Numbered from the stretch's first letter, positions 1-6,942 are shown. The stretch is 9,939 bases of DNA from Syntrophorhabdaceae bacterium PtaU1.Bin034 (GCA_002067405.1 MVRP01000154.1:1-9939); one strand, 5' to 3'. A program made the numbers and translations. Notes: a model not told the origin generated them from the letters alone.

Positions 1-12
1 TTCACCTCTGTC

Positions 13-47
13 ATTCCGGCCGGGGTACCCTCCGGGTCGTCCGGAAT
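13..47. repeat. Imperfect inverted repeat, REP-like
   Basis: ATTCCGG (13-19) and CCGGAAT (41-47) form a 7-bp inverted repeat around a GC-rich spacer that itself holds GGGTACCC. The CATTCC...GGAATCC layout resembles the dispersed intergenic hairpin repeats common in bacterial genomes. It could equally be the end of an upstream transcription unit. No T-run follows. Copy number cannot be judged from this window. Confidence 0.35.
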
Positions 48-61
48 CCGGTGTTTCGTCC

Positions 62-90
62 TTGCGTTCTTACGTGATTCAGTTTACATT
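62..90 (+). promoter_or_regulatory. Weak sigma70-like promoter before zupT
   Basis: TTGCGT (62-67) is followed after 17 bases by TACATT (85-90), about 37 bases before the zupT start. Each box matches its consensus only partly. The rest of the leader has no strong Shine-Dalgarno sequence, so initiation signals here are poor overall. Confidence 0.3.
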
Positions 91-126
91 TCGGAAAGCG
101 GTTTAACGCCATGATCCGGATGTGCC

Positions 127-1032
127 ATGAGTAGTGTATGGATAGCACTCGGCCTCACTCTGTTCGCGGGGATGGCAACCGGTATCGGAAGCGCCGTTGC
201 CTTCACCGCAAAAAGGACAAACTACCGTTTTCTTTCGGTCGCAACCGGCTTCTCTGCGGGCGTCATGCTCTATGTGTCATTCGTCGAGATCCTCATGAAA
301 GGGTTCGATGCGCTGGCAGCCAGATATGGCGATTACTGGGGACACTGGATCAATGCAGCCTCGTTCTTCGGCGGCATCCTCCTGATCGGCGTAATAGACA
401 ACCTGATCCCCGCAGCGAAGAATCCTCACGAAACTCATCCGGAAAAGGAAACGGCCCTCCTTCGAGAACCCTCGATTCCCGTGCCGGATATGGACGACAT
501 GCCCGGAGACGCCGGGGGTGAGTTATCGGCGGGAAAACATGGTAATATCGTGCACCACCGGAAGCTCATGCGCATGGGTTTGTTTACGGCGCTGGCGATT
601 GCCATCCACAACTTCCCGGAAGGGCTGGCGACTTTTCTGGCCGCCCTTCAGGATCCGACCCTCGGCTTTGCCATCGCCGTGGCTATCGCACTGCACAACA
701 TTCCCGAAGGGATAAGCGTTTCAGTGCCGATATTCTATGCGACAGGGAATCGGAAGAAGGCGTTTCTGTATTCCCTGCTCAGCGGCCTGGCCGAGCCCGT
801 GGGTGCCTCGGTTGCCTATCTGCTGCTCCTCTTCCTCGTTGGCGGTGATTCCGGAGGTATCCCTCTGCAATTTATGGGGATTCTTTTCGGCGGGGTAGCC
901 GGTATTATGGTCTATATCAGCCTCGACGAGTTGTTGCCGACGAGCAGGGCCTACGGCAAGGGCCATGACAGTCTTTCGGGCCTTGTCGGAGGAATGGTGG
1001 CGATGGCCTTGAGCCTGCTTCTCATGAAGTAG
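127..1032 (+). CDS. zupT: ZIP-family divalent metal transporter, ZupT-like
   Basis: This inner-membrane transporter probably brings zinc, and perhaps iron or other divalent ions, into the cytoplasm. The 301-residue product has the ZIP hallmarks: HNFPEG (161-166) and HNIPEG (190-195) on the two metal-site helices, then SGLAEPVG (219-226). Hydrophobic segments cover about 4-26, 36-57, 77-95, 150-173, 178-200, 214-238, 246-270 and 282-300. It is longer than E. coli ZupT (about 257 residues). The extra length is in the cytoplasmic loop between the third and fourth helices (about 97-148), which carries scattered histidines (H101, H104, H138, H143, H144) and many acidic residues, as is usual for ZIP variable loops. 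ATG at 127 is the only good in-frame start, although its ribosome site is weak. The neighbouring zinc-type operon supports a zinc role; the exact substrate is inferred. Confidence 0.93.
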   Translation: MSSVWIALGLTLFAGMATGIGSAVAFTAKRTNYRFLSVATGFSAGVMLYVSFVEILMKGFDALAARYGDYWGHWINAASFFGGILLIGVIDNLIPAAKNPHETHPEKETALLREPSIPVPDMDDMPGDAGGELSAGKHGNIVHHRKLMRMGLFTALAIAIHNFPEGLATFLAALQDPTLGFAIAVAIALHNIPEGISVSVPIFYATGNRKKAFLYSLLSGLAEPVGASVAYLLLLFLVGGDSGGIPLQFMGILFGGVAGIMVYISLDELLPTSRAYGKGHDSLSGLVGGMVAMALSLLLMK

Positions 1033-1086
1033 TGGAAATATGGCCGGCCCGTGTTACATGCCGAATCCGACGACAGGCAATACCGG

Positions 1087-1114
1087 TTGACAGGGCACCA
1101 AGTCTCGTGATAAG
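1087..1114 (+). promoter_or_regulatory. Predicted sigma70 promoter of the metal-uptake operon
   Basis: A perfect TTGACA (1087-1092) is followed after 16 bases by GATAAG (1109-1114), which matches four of six -10 positions. Transcription would start near 1121, immediately upstream of the repeat at 1130-1165, so a protein bound there would block transcription. The neighbouring zupT gene ends at 1032 with no clear terminator, so read-through is also possible. Confidence 0.45.
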
Positions 1115-1129
1115 CGATTAGCATCCTTG

Positions 1130-1165
1130 TTGATATTGCGTATCAATATTAATTTTGCATATCAA
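1130..1165 (+). promoter_or_regulatory. Candidate metalloregulator operator with repeated half-sites
   Basis: TTGATA (1130-1135) and TATCAA (1141-1146) form a perfect inverted repeat with a 5-base spacer. TTGCGTATCAA (1136-1146) recurs as TTGCATATCAA (1155-1165), differing by one base and starting 19 bases later, close to two helical turns. The block lies between the predicted promoter and the first gene of the znuA-type operon. Fur-family regulators such as Zur often bind AT-rich repeats in this position, so a Zur-type operator is the leading reading. Another metal-responsive repressor is possible. Which protein binds is inference. Confidence 0.5.
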
Positions 1166-1183
1166 CGCAGAGATTCGAGCACC

Positions 1184-1465
1184 ATGCGCAAGCACGTAGC
1201 CGTAGCCCTTTTCACGATCGCCGTATTCGTGGTTTCCCTCGGCGTGAGCGTCGCCCATCATCACGAGGATGACGTCTGCCCCCATGCGGATTGCGCCCTC
1301 TGTCTTCTTCTGATCCAGCCCGTTGTTTCGGACGGTCCGAACCACTCCCCCGGCTTTGCCCTTCCGGTCTCCTGGACAATTTTACTTCTCCAGGCCCGCC
1401 TTTTCATACCGGTCTGTGCCGGAACGGTCTTTCTCAGCCGCGCTCCTCCTTTCTGCCTCATCTAG
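1184..1465 (+). CDS. Small exported His/Cys protein (DUF2946-like)
   Basis: This 93-residue protein has a clear signal peptide (about 1-24, cleavage near VSVA/HHH). It is followed at once by a potential metal-binding cluster: H25-H27, C32, H34, C37 and C40. A second hydrophobic stretch (about 64-83) leads to an RAPP-containing end. Small proteins of this design, with a His run, a CPxC-like cluster and an R-(A/G)-PP tail, recur near bacterial metal-uptake genes and resemble DUF2946 members. Their function is unknown; periplasmic metal capture or sensing is inference. I chose ATG 1184 because the protein then begins with the signal peptide; an earlier in-frame start would place coding sequence inside the candidate operator. 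It is the first gene of the run leading to the ZnuA-like gene. Confidence 0.65.
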   Translation: MRKHVAVALFTIAVFVVSLGVSVAHHHEDDVCPHADCALCLLLIQPVVSDGPNHSPGFALPVSWTILLLQARLFIPVCAGTVFLSRAPPFCLI

Positions 1466-1503
1466 ACGCAACGCCAACGCACATTGTATACGCTCCTTTG
1501 CGA

Positions 1504-1556
1504 GCCGTGGGTTCCTTGACGGTCTACCTCTTTTTTCGGGATCGGAGACCCACGGC
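1504..1556 (+). promoter_or_regulatory. Inverted repeat in the leader before the znuA-like gene
   Basis: GCCGTGGGT (1504-1512) and ACCCACGGC (1548-1556) are perfect 9-bp complements around a 35-base loop. A second CCACGG at 1560-1565 could compete for the left arm, giving two alternative pairings just upstream of the ribosome site at 1584-1589. This could be a processing site, an attenuator or a translational switch. No T-run follows either pairing, so it is not a standard terminator. Confidence 0.35.
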
Positions 1557-1596
1557 CTTCCACGGGCGCGTCTATAGCCAAAAAGGAGGAACCATG

Positions 1597-2589
1597 ATGT
1601 TCATGAAGAAGAAAATGGCATGGCTTACAGCTCTGTCTTTAATAGTTTTCGCATTTATAACGGCCGGGTGCCAGAAGAAGGCCGAACTCCCGTCAGAGAA
1701 GCTCAAAGTAGTCGTCACGCTTTTTCCGCTCTATGACTTCTCGAAGAATATTGCGGGTGATCGGGCACAGGTATCGCTTCTTCTCCCGCCGGGGGTGGAG
1801 GTGCACAGCTTCGAGCCGAGACCGGGCGATATTATCAAGATGAAGGAGGCGGATATCTTTATCTACACCGGAGATGCCATGGAGCCGTGGGTGCAGAGGC
1901 TGCTCCCGTCGGTGGGGTCCGACCGGCTCAAGGTGATCGACGCAAGCAAAGGCATAGCCCTCGCGAAAATCGGACCGCACGACAATGAGGGCGACCATGG
2001 GCATCACCACGAGGGTGAGCACGAAGGCGAGGAGGATCATCATGATCACGGAGACCTCGATCCTCATATCTGGCTCGACTTCGCCAATGCGCAGAAAATG
2101 GTCGATACAATTGCAGACGGCCTTGCTGCAAAAGATACTGCCCACAAAGAGCTTTATGGACGGAATGCAACGGCTTACAAGGAAAAGCTCGCCTCCCTCG
2201 ACCAAAGGTACCGGGAAACCCTTGCGACGTGCGAGAAAAGACATATCATCCACGGCGGCCATTTCGCCTTCAACTATCTCGCGAGACGGTACGGGCTCGA
2301 ATATGAATCCGCTTATCCGGGTTCGCCCGACACCGAGCCTTCGGTGCGGCGGCTCGTGGAATTGAGAAAGAAACTGAAGAAGCACGGCCTTGACACGGTC
2401 TATTTCGAGGAACTCATTAACCCCCGCACTGCCGAGGTCATAGCGAAAGAGACAGGATCAAAGCTGCTCAAGCTACACGGCGCCCACAACGTCACCAAAG
2501 AGGAGATGGACCAGGGCGTGACGTTCCTTCAGCTTATGGAGCACAACCTGACGAGCCTCCGGCTGGGGTTGAAATGCACAGAAAAGTGA
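1597..2589 (+). CDS. znuA: Zinc/manganese ABC-type substrate-binding lipoprotein (ZnuA-like)
   Basis: This is a cluster A-I (TroA/ZnuA family) metal-binding protein anchored in the membrane facing the periplasm. It has a lipoprotein signal ending at a lipobox (ITAGC, lipidated C25). Expected metal-site histidines are H70 (in HSFEP), H157 (in DPHIW) and H222 (in HGGHFAF). A His/Asp/Glu-rich loop (about 126-153) typical of zinc-type members lies between the first two. The C-terminal part has LHGAHN in the region where many ZnuA proteins place the aspartate of a DPLG-type motif. Length (330 residues) is normal. AGGAGG at 1584-1589 is spaced 7 bases from ATG 1597 and 4 from ATG 1594, so 1597 is preferred; the choice changes one residue. 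The stop overlaps the next gene. ZnuB and ZnuC partners are absent from the window. Confidence 0.9.
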   Translation: MFMKKKMAWLTALSLIVFAFITAGCQKKAELPSEKLKVVVTLFPLYDFSKNIAGDRAQVSLLLPPGVEVHSFEPRPGDIIKMKEADIFIYTGDAMEPWVQRLLPSVGSDRLKVIDASKGIALAKIGPHDNEGDHGHHHEGEHEGEEDHHDHGDLDPHIWLDFANAQKMVDTIADGLAAKDTAHKELYGRNATAYKEKLASLDQRYRETLATCEKRHIIHGGHFAFNYLARRYGLEYESAYPGSPDTEPSVRRLVELRKKLKKHGLDTVYFEELINPRTAEVIAKETGSKLLKLHGAHNVTKEEMDQGVTFLQLMEHNLTSLRLGLKCTEK

Positions 2590-3713
2590 TGGAACAGGGA
2601 ACGATCACGGATTTGATCGCCAGAACGTCCCACAGTCATGGCGATGAAAGCGATCGCTGCCATGCCGGCCGGCCTCGAAAGAGGCCGGCTTCTGGCATCC
2701 TGATCGACGGGATCTTTTTCAGCGTCGCCCTCGCCGCTCTCGTCCTGTGGGCAGGCAGCCCTGTTTTCAGGACAGTGGCGGCCACCTTCGTTGCTATTGT
2801 CTTCGAAGCGCTGCCGTTCATGCTGATCGGCAGCGTGGCGGGCGGACTGGTTGAGGTCTTTATCTCACAGGAGCGTATGTCAAAGATCTTTCCGAAGGGG
2901 AAAAAGGGCGTCCTTCTTGCAGCAGGTCTCGGGCTTATCTTCCCTGTCTGCGAGTGCGCCGTTGTTCCTTTCGTCCGGCGTCTGCTCGGCAAAGGCGTAC
3001 CTCCCGGTGCGGCAGCGGCCTATCTCCTCGCAGGCCCTGTCGTGAACCCTGTTGTCCTTGTCTCCACAGGCGTTGCCTACTCCCTTGACTGGTCCTTCGC
3101 CTTTCTTCGCCTGGCGTTCGGATACATGATCGGGGTCTCGGTGGGGCTCATGGTCGGCCGCGTCTTCGGAGCCGATTCCAACAGGATTCTGCTTCACCAA
3201 GATGCGGCGCACAGCAGCACCGTCTCTTCATGCTCATGTACGCACAGCCACTGTCATGCCGAATTATTTGCGGCCGGTCCCTCGACAGGGAACGCACGCA
3301 GGATATGGGATGCTCTCGGCCACGGTGCCGGCGATTTTCTTGATACGGGCAGATTCCTGGTCATGGGCGCGGGTGTCGCCGCATCGATCAACGTTTTACT
3401 CCCGCGGCACCTTTTTACCGGTCTTGCCGGCTCTCCGGTTCTGAACATCGGCTCAGCCATGGCCCTTGCGGTAAGTCTCAACCTCTGCTCGGATGCCGAC
3501 GCGTTCATTGCCTCGTCAATGAGGCTGTTCTGGTCTTTTTCTTCGCAGATGGCGTTTATGCTCCTCGGCCCCATGCTCGATATCAAGCTCTTCTTCATGT
3601 ACAGGGCGGTTTTTCGAGGGAGATTCATCGTGTTCATGGCCGTCATGATACCGTTGTGTGTTATGCTCGCAGCCCTTGGGCTTCACGTCTTTGCAGGAGG
3701 CGGTCGTGGATAA
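2574..3713 (+). CDS. UPF0718/COG0701 permease (YraQ/YcgR type)
   Basis: This is a polytopic inner-membrane protein of the predicted permease family PF03773. Both family signatures are present: PVCECAVVP (124-132), followed by a KGVPPGAA / PVVNPVV stretch, and LCSDADAF (304-311) followed by DIKLFF. Two hydrophilic parts are rich in possible metal ligands: the N-terminus (H20, H22, C29, H30) and the central loop (C220, C222, H224, H226, C227, H228). The family has no firmly settled substrate. Members paired with TIGR03943 proteins have been linked to zinc-responsive gene sets, and the ZnuA-like neighbour supports metal transport. ATG 2574 overlaps the upstream gene by 16 bases; ATG 2589, overlapping its stop as TGATG, is a credible alternative that shortens the protein by five residues. 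The gene ends inside the next one, which implies coupled translation. Confidence 0.87.
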   Translation: MHRKVMEQGTITDLIARTSHSHGDESDRCHAGRPRKRPASGILIDGIFFSVALAALVLWAGSPVFRTVAATFVAIVFEALPFMLIGSVAGGLVEVFISQERMSKIFPKGKKGVLLAAGLGLIFPVCECAVVPFVRRLLGKGVPPGAAAAYLLAGPVVNPVVLVSTGVAYSLDWSFAFLRLAFGYMIGVSVGLMVGRVFGADSNRILLHQDAAHSSTVSSCSCTHSHCHAELFAAGPSTGNARRIWDALGHGAGDFLDTGRFLVMGAGVAASINVLLPRHLFTGLAGSPVLNIGSAMALAVSLNLCSDADAFIASSMRLFWSFSSQMAFMLLGPMLDIKLFFMYRAVFRGRFIVFMAVMIPLCVMLAALGLHVFAGGGRG

Positions 3714-4551
3714 GGAGAGACGTTCTCCCGCGTGGGCAGCCGCGCTTGACGTGTTTGTCCTGCTGGCATGGTCCGGGGCACTGTTTTATCTCCTCAATGG
3801 CGGGCGGTACCGGTATTTCCTCAGGCCCGCCTTCGGCATCGGCCTGGCGGCTGCCCTCTTGATGTGTATGGTTCTTAGCCTCGCCGTCATGAAGGTCCGA
3901 GCACGCCGCGAAGGGCCATGGCGGCTTGCGTCACTCGCCCGGGCGGGTGTGCTTGCTCTTCCTTTGATTTATGCCGTTGCTGCCGGAAATAACGTGCTTG
4001 ACTCCCATGCCTTTGCACAACGATGGATTGCTCCCGAGTTGGAAGCAGGGAACTCCGGACCGTCAGCTGTTTCCCTTGCGGAAGATGAGGAAGACGATAC
4101 GGAACTGGTGGAGGTGTACAAATCCACAGGACCGAGGAAAATACCCGAGGCCCTGCGCCGGATGCTCGGCCTGCCGCCTGAGGACCGGCAGGAGGAAGAG
4201 CCCCGGAACGAGGCAGGGAAAGGCGTCCTGCCGGCGAGTCTGTATGACCTGGCGGAATATGCTGATCGATACAGGGAAAGGCGCATTGTCACCGACGGGA
4301 TGGTGGCGTGGGATGAAAAGAATAAAAACAGGTTTTACCTTTTTCGATTTGTGGTTGTCTGCTGTATCGCCGATGCCCAACCCGCCGCAGTTCTCGTTGA
4401 GTGCCCGGCAACGGAAAGGCCTGCGCCCAATAGCTGGATGCGGGTTGAGGGAATTGCAGACATTGTGAAGGTAGACAAACGAGCGGGCGTGATAATAAGG
4501 AAAGCTTCGCTCGCGCCCATCCGTACCCCGAAGGACCCCTACCTTTATTGA
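3706..4551 (+). CDS. TIGR03943/DUF1980 family membrane protein (YcgQ type), permease partner
   Basis: This is the usual partner of the UPF0718 permease. Three hydrophobic segments (about 13-30, 42-60 and 71-90) are followed by an acidic linker and a soluble C-terminal domain. The domain carries the family hallmark RFVVVCCIADAQ, with C219 and C220 followed by A222-D223-A224, and then a WMRVEG stretch. The paired cysteines are a plausible metal or redox site. Function is not established; together with the permease it is thought to form a transport unit. I chose GTG 3706: AGGAGG (3695-3700) sits 5 bases upstream, and the start overlaps the permease stop as GTGGATAA. An earlier ATG at 3658 lacks such a site. 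Translation is very probably coupled to the permease. Confidence 0.85.
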   Translation: MDKERRSPAWAAALDVFVLLAWSGALFYLLNGGRYRYFLRPAFGIGLAAALLMCMVLSLAVMKVRARREGPWRLASLARAGVLALPLIYAVAAGNNVLDSHAFAQRWIAPELEAGNSGPSAVSLAEDEEDDTELVEVYKSTGPRKIPEALRRMLGLPPEDRQEEEPRNEAGKGVLPASLYDLAEYADRYRERRIVTDGMVAWDEKNKNRFYLFRFVVVCCIADAQPAAVLVECPATERPAPNSWMRVEGIADIVKVDKRAGVIIRKASLAPIRTPKDPYLY

Positions 4552-4565
4552 TTATGGGGATATCG

Positions 4566-4730
4566 ATGCGAAGAGGACCGGAAGAGCAAGGCAGCGGGAC
4601 AAAAGTTCTACCCGCAGGAACAGAGGCAATCACGAAGGCCTCGAATGCCTGGCATGAATATGTGACCCGGCTCTCCGCAGGTTATACGGACAGCCGGGTC
4701 AACCTTCAGATCCTGCCGGTGATTCCCTAA
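4566..4730 (+). CDS. Possible small hypothetical protein, doubtful
   Basis: This is an open frame of 54 codons from ATG 4566; earlier in-frame starts exist at ATG 4554 and at TTG 4548, which overlaps the TIGR03943 stop. It follows the transport operon and has only a weak purine-rich sequence upstream. The product is hydrophilic, with no signal peptide, no membrane segment and no motif I recognise. Much of its second half coincides with the strong hairpin at 4664-4700, which makes a non-coding reading at least as likely. Confidence 0.2.
   Translation: MRRGPEEQGSGTKVLPAGTEAITKASNAWHEYVTRLSAGYTDSRVNLQILPVIP
4664..4700. terminator. Strong hairpin between convergent genes
   Basis: GACCCGGCT (4664-4672) pairs with AGCCGGGTC (4692-4700). 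After a single C-C mismatch, TCCG (4674-4677) pairs with CGGA (4687-4690), leaving a 9-base loop. It lies between the + metal operon and the - catalase gene. It has no T-run on either strand, so it could end transcription only in a factor-assisted way or protect 3' ends. The nearby palindrome AAAAGGCCTTTT (4729-4740), flanked by TCCC and GGGA, may act with it. Confidence 0.4.
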
Positions 4731-4764
4731 AAGGCCTTTTCGGGACAGCCTCTCGCTCACCGTC

Positions 4765-6225
4765 CTACGTCGGCACCTCGCTCAAGGGGATCCCGAGCGC
4801 GTCCGCCACCCCTTTTCCATAGGCCGGATCAGCCTTCAGGCAGTTGCCGATATGGCGAACCTTCACCTCCTGTGGAGCATCCGCCATGGCCCGGGCGGTA
4901 TTGCCGAAGAGGGTCTGCTGCTGCTCGGGGGTCATGAGACGGAAGAGCTTGCCCGGCTGGGTGTAGTAGTCGTTATCGTCCTCCCGAAAATTCCAGTGGT
5001 AGGCATCTCCCTGCAGCTTCAGCGGCGGTTCCGAGAAGTCCGGCTGTTCCTGCCACTCACCGTAGCTGTTGGGCTCATAGCCGAGGGTGCTGCCGTAGTT
5101 GCCGTCCACCCTCATGGTGCCGTCCCGGTGGTAGCTATGGTACGGGCAACGGGGTGCGTTGACCGGTATCTGGTGAAGGTTCACGCCGAGCCGGTACCGC
5201 TGGGCGTCCCCATAAGAGAAGAGCCGCCCTTGAAGCATCTTGTCGGGTGAGAAACCGATGCCGGGCACCACGTTCGCCGGGTTGAACGCCGACTGTTCCA
5301 CCTCGGCAAAATAGTTTTCCGGATTCTTGTTCAATTCGAGAACACCCACTTCAATGAGGGGGTAATCTTTGTGGTACCAGACCTTGGTGAGGTCGAAGGG
5401 ATGATAGGGGCAGGTTGCGGCGTCCGTCTCCGGCATAATCTGCACGTAGAAAGTCCAGCGCGGGAAATCGCCCCGCTCGATGGCTTCGTACAGGTCGCGC
5501 TGGTGGCTCTCCCGGTCCTTGCCGATGATAGCCTCTGCCTCGGCATCGGTCAGATTCTTGATGCCCTGCTGGGTCTTGAGATGGAACTTGACCCAGAACC
5601 GCTGCTGTTTTGCGTTGATGAAGCTGAAGGTATGGCTCCCGAAGCCGTGCATGTGACGGTAGGATGCGGGGATGCCCCGGTCGCTCATCACTATGGTGAC
5701 CTGGTGTAGCGCCTCGGGTAACGAGCTCCAGAAGTCCCAGTTGTTGAGGGCGCTGCGCAGGTTGGTGCGAGGGTCTCTTTTGACCGCGTGGTTCAGGTCA
5801 GGGAACTTGAGGGGGTCCCGGAGGAAGAAGACGGGCGTGTTGTTGCCCACGAGGTCCCAGTTCCCCTCCTCGGTGTAGAACTTCATCGCAAAACCCCGGA
5901 TGTCCCGCTCAGCGTCCGCAGCGCCCCGCTCGCCGGCCACGGTGGAAAACCGGAGGAAGCACTCGGTCTTTTTCCCGATTTGGGAAAATATCTTTGCCTT
6001 CGTATAGTTCGTGATGTCATGGGTGACGGTGAAGGTCCCGTAAGCGCCGGAACCTTTCGCGTGCATCCGCCGCTCGGGGATCACTTCCCGGTCGAAGTGG
6101 GCCAGTTTTTCGAGGAACCAGACGTCCTGCAGGAGCATGGGTCCACGCTGACCGGCGGTCAGAACGTTCTGGTTGTCGACCACGGGAGCGCCTGCTCTGG
6201 TCGTCAATTTTTTCTTTTCTGCCAT
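4765..6225 (-). CDS. katA: Monofunctional heme catalase, small-subunit type
   Basis: This enzyme breaks hydrogen peroxide down to water and oxygen using heme, in the cytoplasm. The 486-residue length is that of small-subunit (clade 3-like) catalases. The catalytic histidine H55 lies in [12 protein letters not shown], the catalytic asparagine N128 in GNNTP, and the proximal heme-ligand tyrosine Y338 in [12 protein letters not shown]. These match bovine H75, N148 and Y358 with a constant offset of 20. There is no signal peptide. ATG 6225 has AGGAGG 6 bases upstream (6232-6237). It is the last gene of the - strand run regulator, rubrerythrin, catalase, consistent with peroxide-induced expression. 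The 89-base gap before it holds a perfect hairpin that may tune its level relative to rubrerythrin. Confidence 0.97.
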   Translation of the reverse strand: MAEKKKLTTRAGAPVVDNQNVLTAGQRGPMLLQDVWFLEKLAHFDREVIPERRMHAKGSGAYGTFTVTHDITNYTKAKIFSQIGKKTECFLRFSTVAGERGAADAERDIRGFAMKFYTEEGNWDLVGNNTPVFFLRDPLKFPDLNHAVKRDPRTNLRSALNNWDFWSSLPEALHQVTIVMSDRGIPASYRHMHGFGSHTFSFINAKQQRFWVKFHLKTQQGIKNLTDAEAEAIIGKDRESHQRDLYEAIERGDFPRWTFYVQIMPETDAATCPYHPFDLTKVWYHKDYPLIEVGVLELNKNPENYFAEVEQSAFNPANVVPGIGFSPDKMLQGRLFSYGDAQRYRLGVNLHQIPVNAPRCPYHSYHRDGTMRVDGNYGSTLGYEPNSYGEWQEQPDFSEPPLKLQGDAYHWNFREDDNDYYTQPGKLFRLMTPEQQQTLFGNTARAMADAPQEVKVRHIGNCLKADPAYGKGVADALGIPLSEVPT

Positions 6226-6262
6226 GGGAGACCTCCTTTTGTCTTTTTAACGTAACGTACGG

Positions 6263-6296
6263 CGGATCGCATTTCGTGGTGCCGAAATGCGATCCG
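6263..6296 (-). promoter_or_regulatory. Perfect 14-bp hairpin between rubrerythrin and catalase genes
   Basis: CGGATCGCATTTCG (6263-6276) and CGAAATGCGATCCG (6283-6296) are exact complements around a 6-base loop. In the direction of transcription it follows the rubrerythrin stop and precedes the catalase ribosome site. No T-run follows it on the - strand, so it looks like an intercistronic stabilising or processing element, or a partial terminator. A short palindromic stretch (GTACGTTACG, - strand) lies just downstream. Confidence 0.6.
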
Positions 6297-6314
6297 GCTT
6301 CTGTCCGTGGCTTT

Positions 6315-6890
6315 TTAGTAGTTCTCGGACAGCAATTCGTAGTGTGCCTGGGGATGGGCGCAGGCCGGGCACTCGTCCGGGGCCTCGGTGCCTTCGCTGA
6401 TGTACCCGCAGTTCCTACACCGCCATTTCACCGGTGTCGCCCTCTTGAAGACCTCCCCCTTCTCAATGTTCGCGAGGAGCGCGAGGTACCTCTTCTCATG
6501 CCCCGTCTCGGCTTTGGCGACCTCCCTGAAGACCTTCGCGATCTCGGTGAACCCCTCTTTGTCGGCTGTTTCGGCAAATTCCGGATACATGGAAGACCAT
6601 TCGTAGTTCTCCCCTTCCGCTGCCGCCTTCAGGTTCTCGGCCGTCGTTCCTATCACCCCCGCGGGAAACGATGCAGTGATCTCCAGGTCGCCTCCTTCGA
6701 GGAACTTGAAGAAACGCTTCGCATGTTCCTTCTCGTTCTCTGCCGTATCAGCGAAAATCCAACAAATCTGCTCGTACCCTTCTTTCTTCGCCTGAGACGA
6801 GAAATAGGCATACCTGTTCCTCGCCTGAGACTCTCCTGCAAACGCTTTAAGTAGATTCTGCTCTGTCTGTGAACCTTTGAGACTTGCCAT
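6315..6890 (-). CDS. rbr: Rubrerythrin
   Basis: This is a cytoplasmic non-heme diiron peroxidase that reduces hydrogen peroxide with electrons passed through rubredoxin, typical of anaerobes. The N-terminal four-helix domain carries the diiron ligands E20, E53, H56, E94, E97, E128 and H131. The C-terminal rubredoxin-like domain has C158/C161 (CRNCG) and C174/C177 (CPAC). Its 191 residues equal the length of the Desulfovibrio vulgaris protein. I chose ATG 6890 because AAGGAGG (6897-6903) lies 6 bases upstream and the protein then starts in register with the family; an upstream in-frame ATG at 6932 would add 14 residues unlike rubrerythrin. It sits between the PerR-like regulator and catalase, and its promoter holds PerR-type palindromes. 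Confidence 0.97.
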   Translation of the reverse strand: MASLKGSQTEQNLLKAFAGESQARNRYAYFSSQAKKEGYEQICWIFADTAENEKEHAKRFFKFLEGGDLEITASFPAGVIGTTAENLKAAAEGENYEWSSMYPEFAETADKEGFTEIAKVFREVAKAETGHEKRYLALLANIEKGEVFKRATPVKWRCRNCGYISEGTEAPDECPACAHPQAHYELLSENY

Positions 6891-6942
6891 ATGACTCCTC
6901 CTTACATGTCGTTTCGTGCCCTTGCCGGTCACTATTGTTTGT

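Noticed and set aside
1291..1596. Long upstream extension of the znuA-like frame.
   Set aside because: It overlaps the small exported protein gene in another frame, and the lipoprotein signal and AGGAGG define the start near 1597.
1693..2385. Long - strand open frame opposite the znuA-like gene.
   Set aside because: It is antisense to a clearly conserved gene; its apparent hydrophobic stretches come from the complementary strand of the His/Asp/Glu-rich region.
5371..6255. Several long + strand open frames opposite the catalase gene.
   Set aside because: They are antisense images of a highly conserved catalase coding sequence and lack motifs or ribosome sites.
6891..6932. N-terminal extension of rubrerythrin from an upstream ATG at 6932.
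   Set aside because: ATG 6890 has an ideal ribosome site and gives the family's standard length and residue register; the extension is unlike rubrerythrin.
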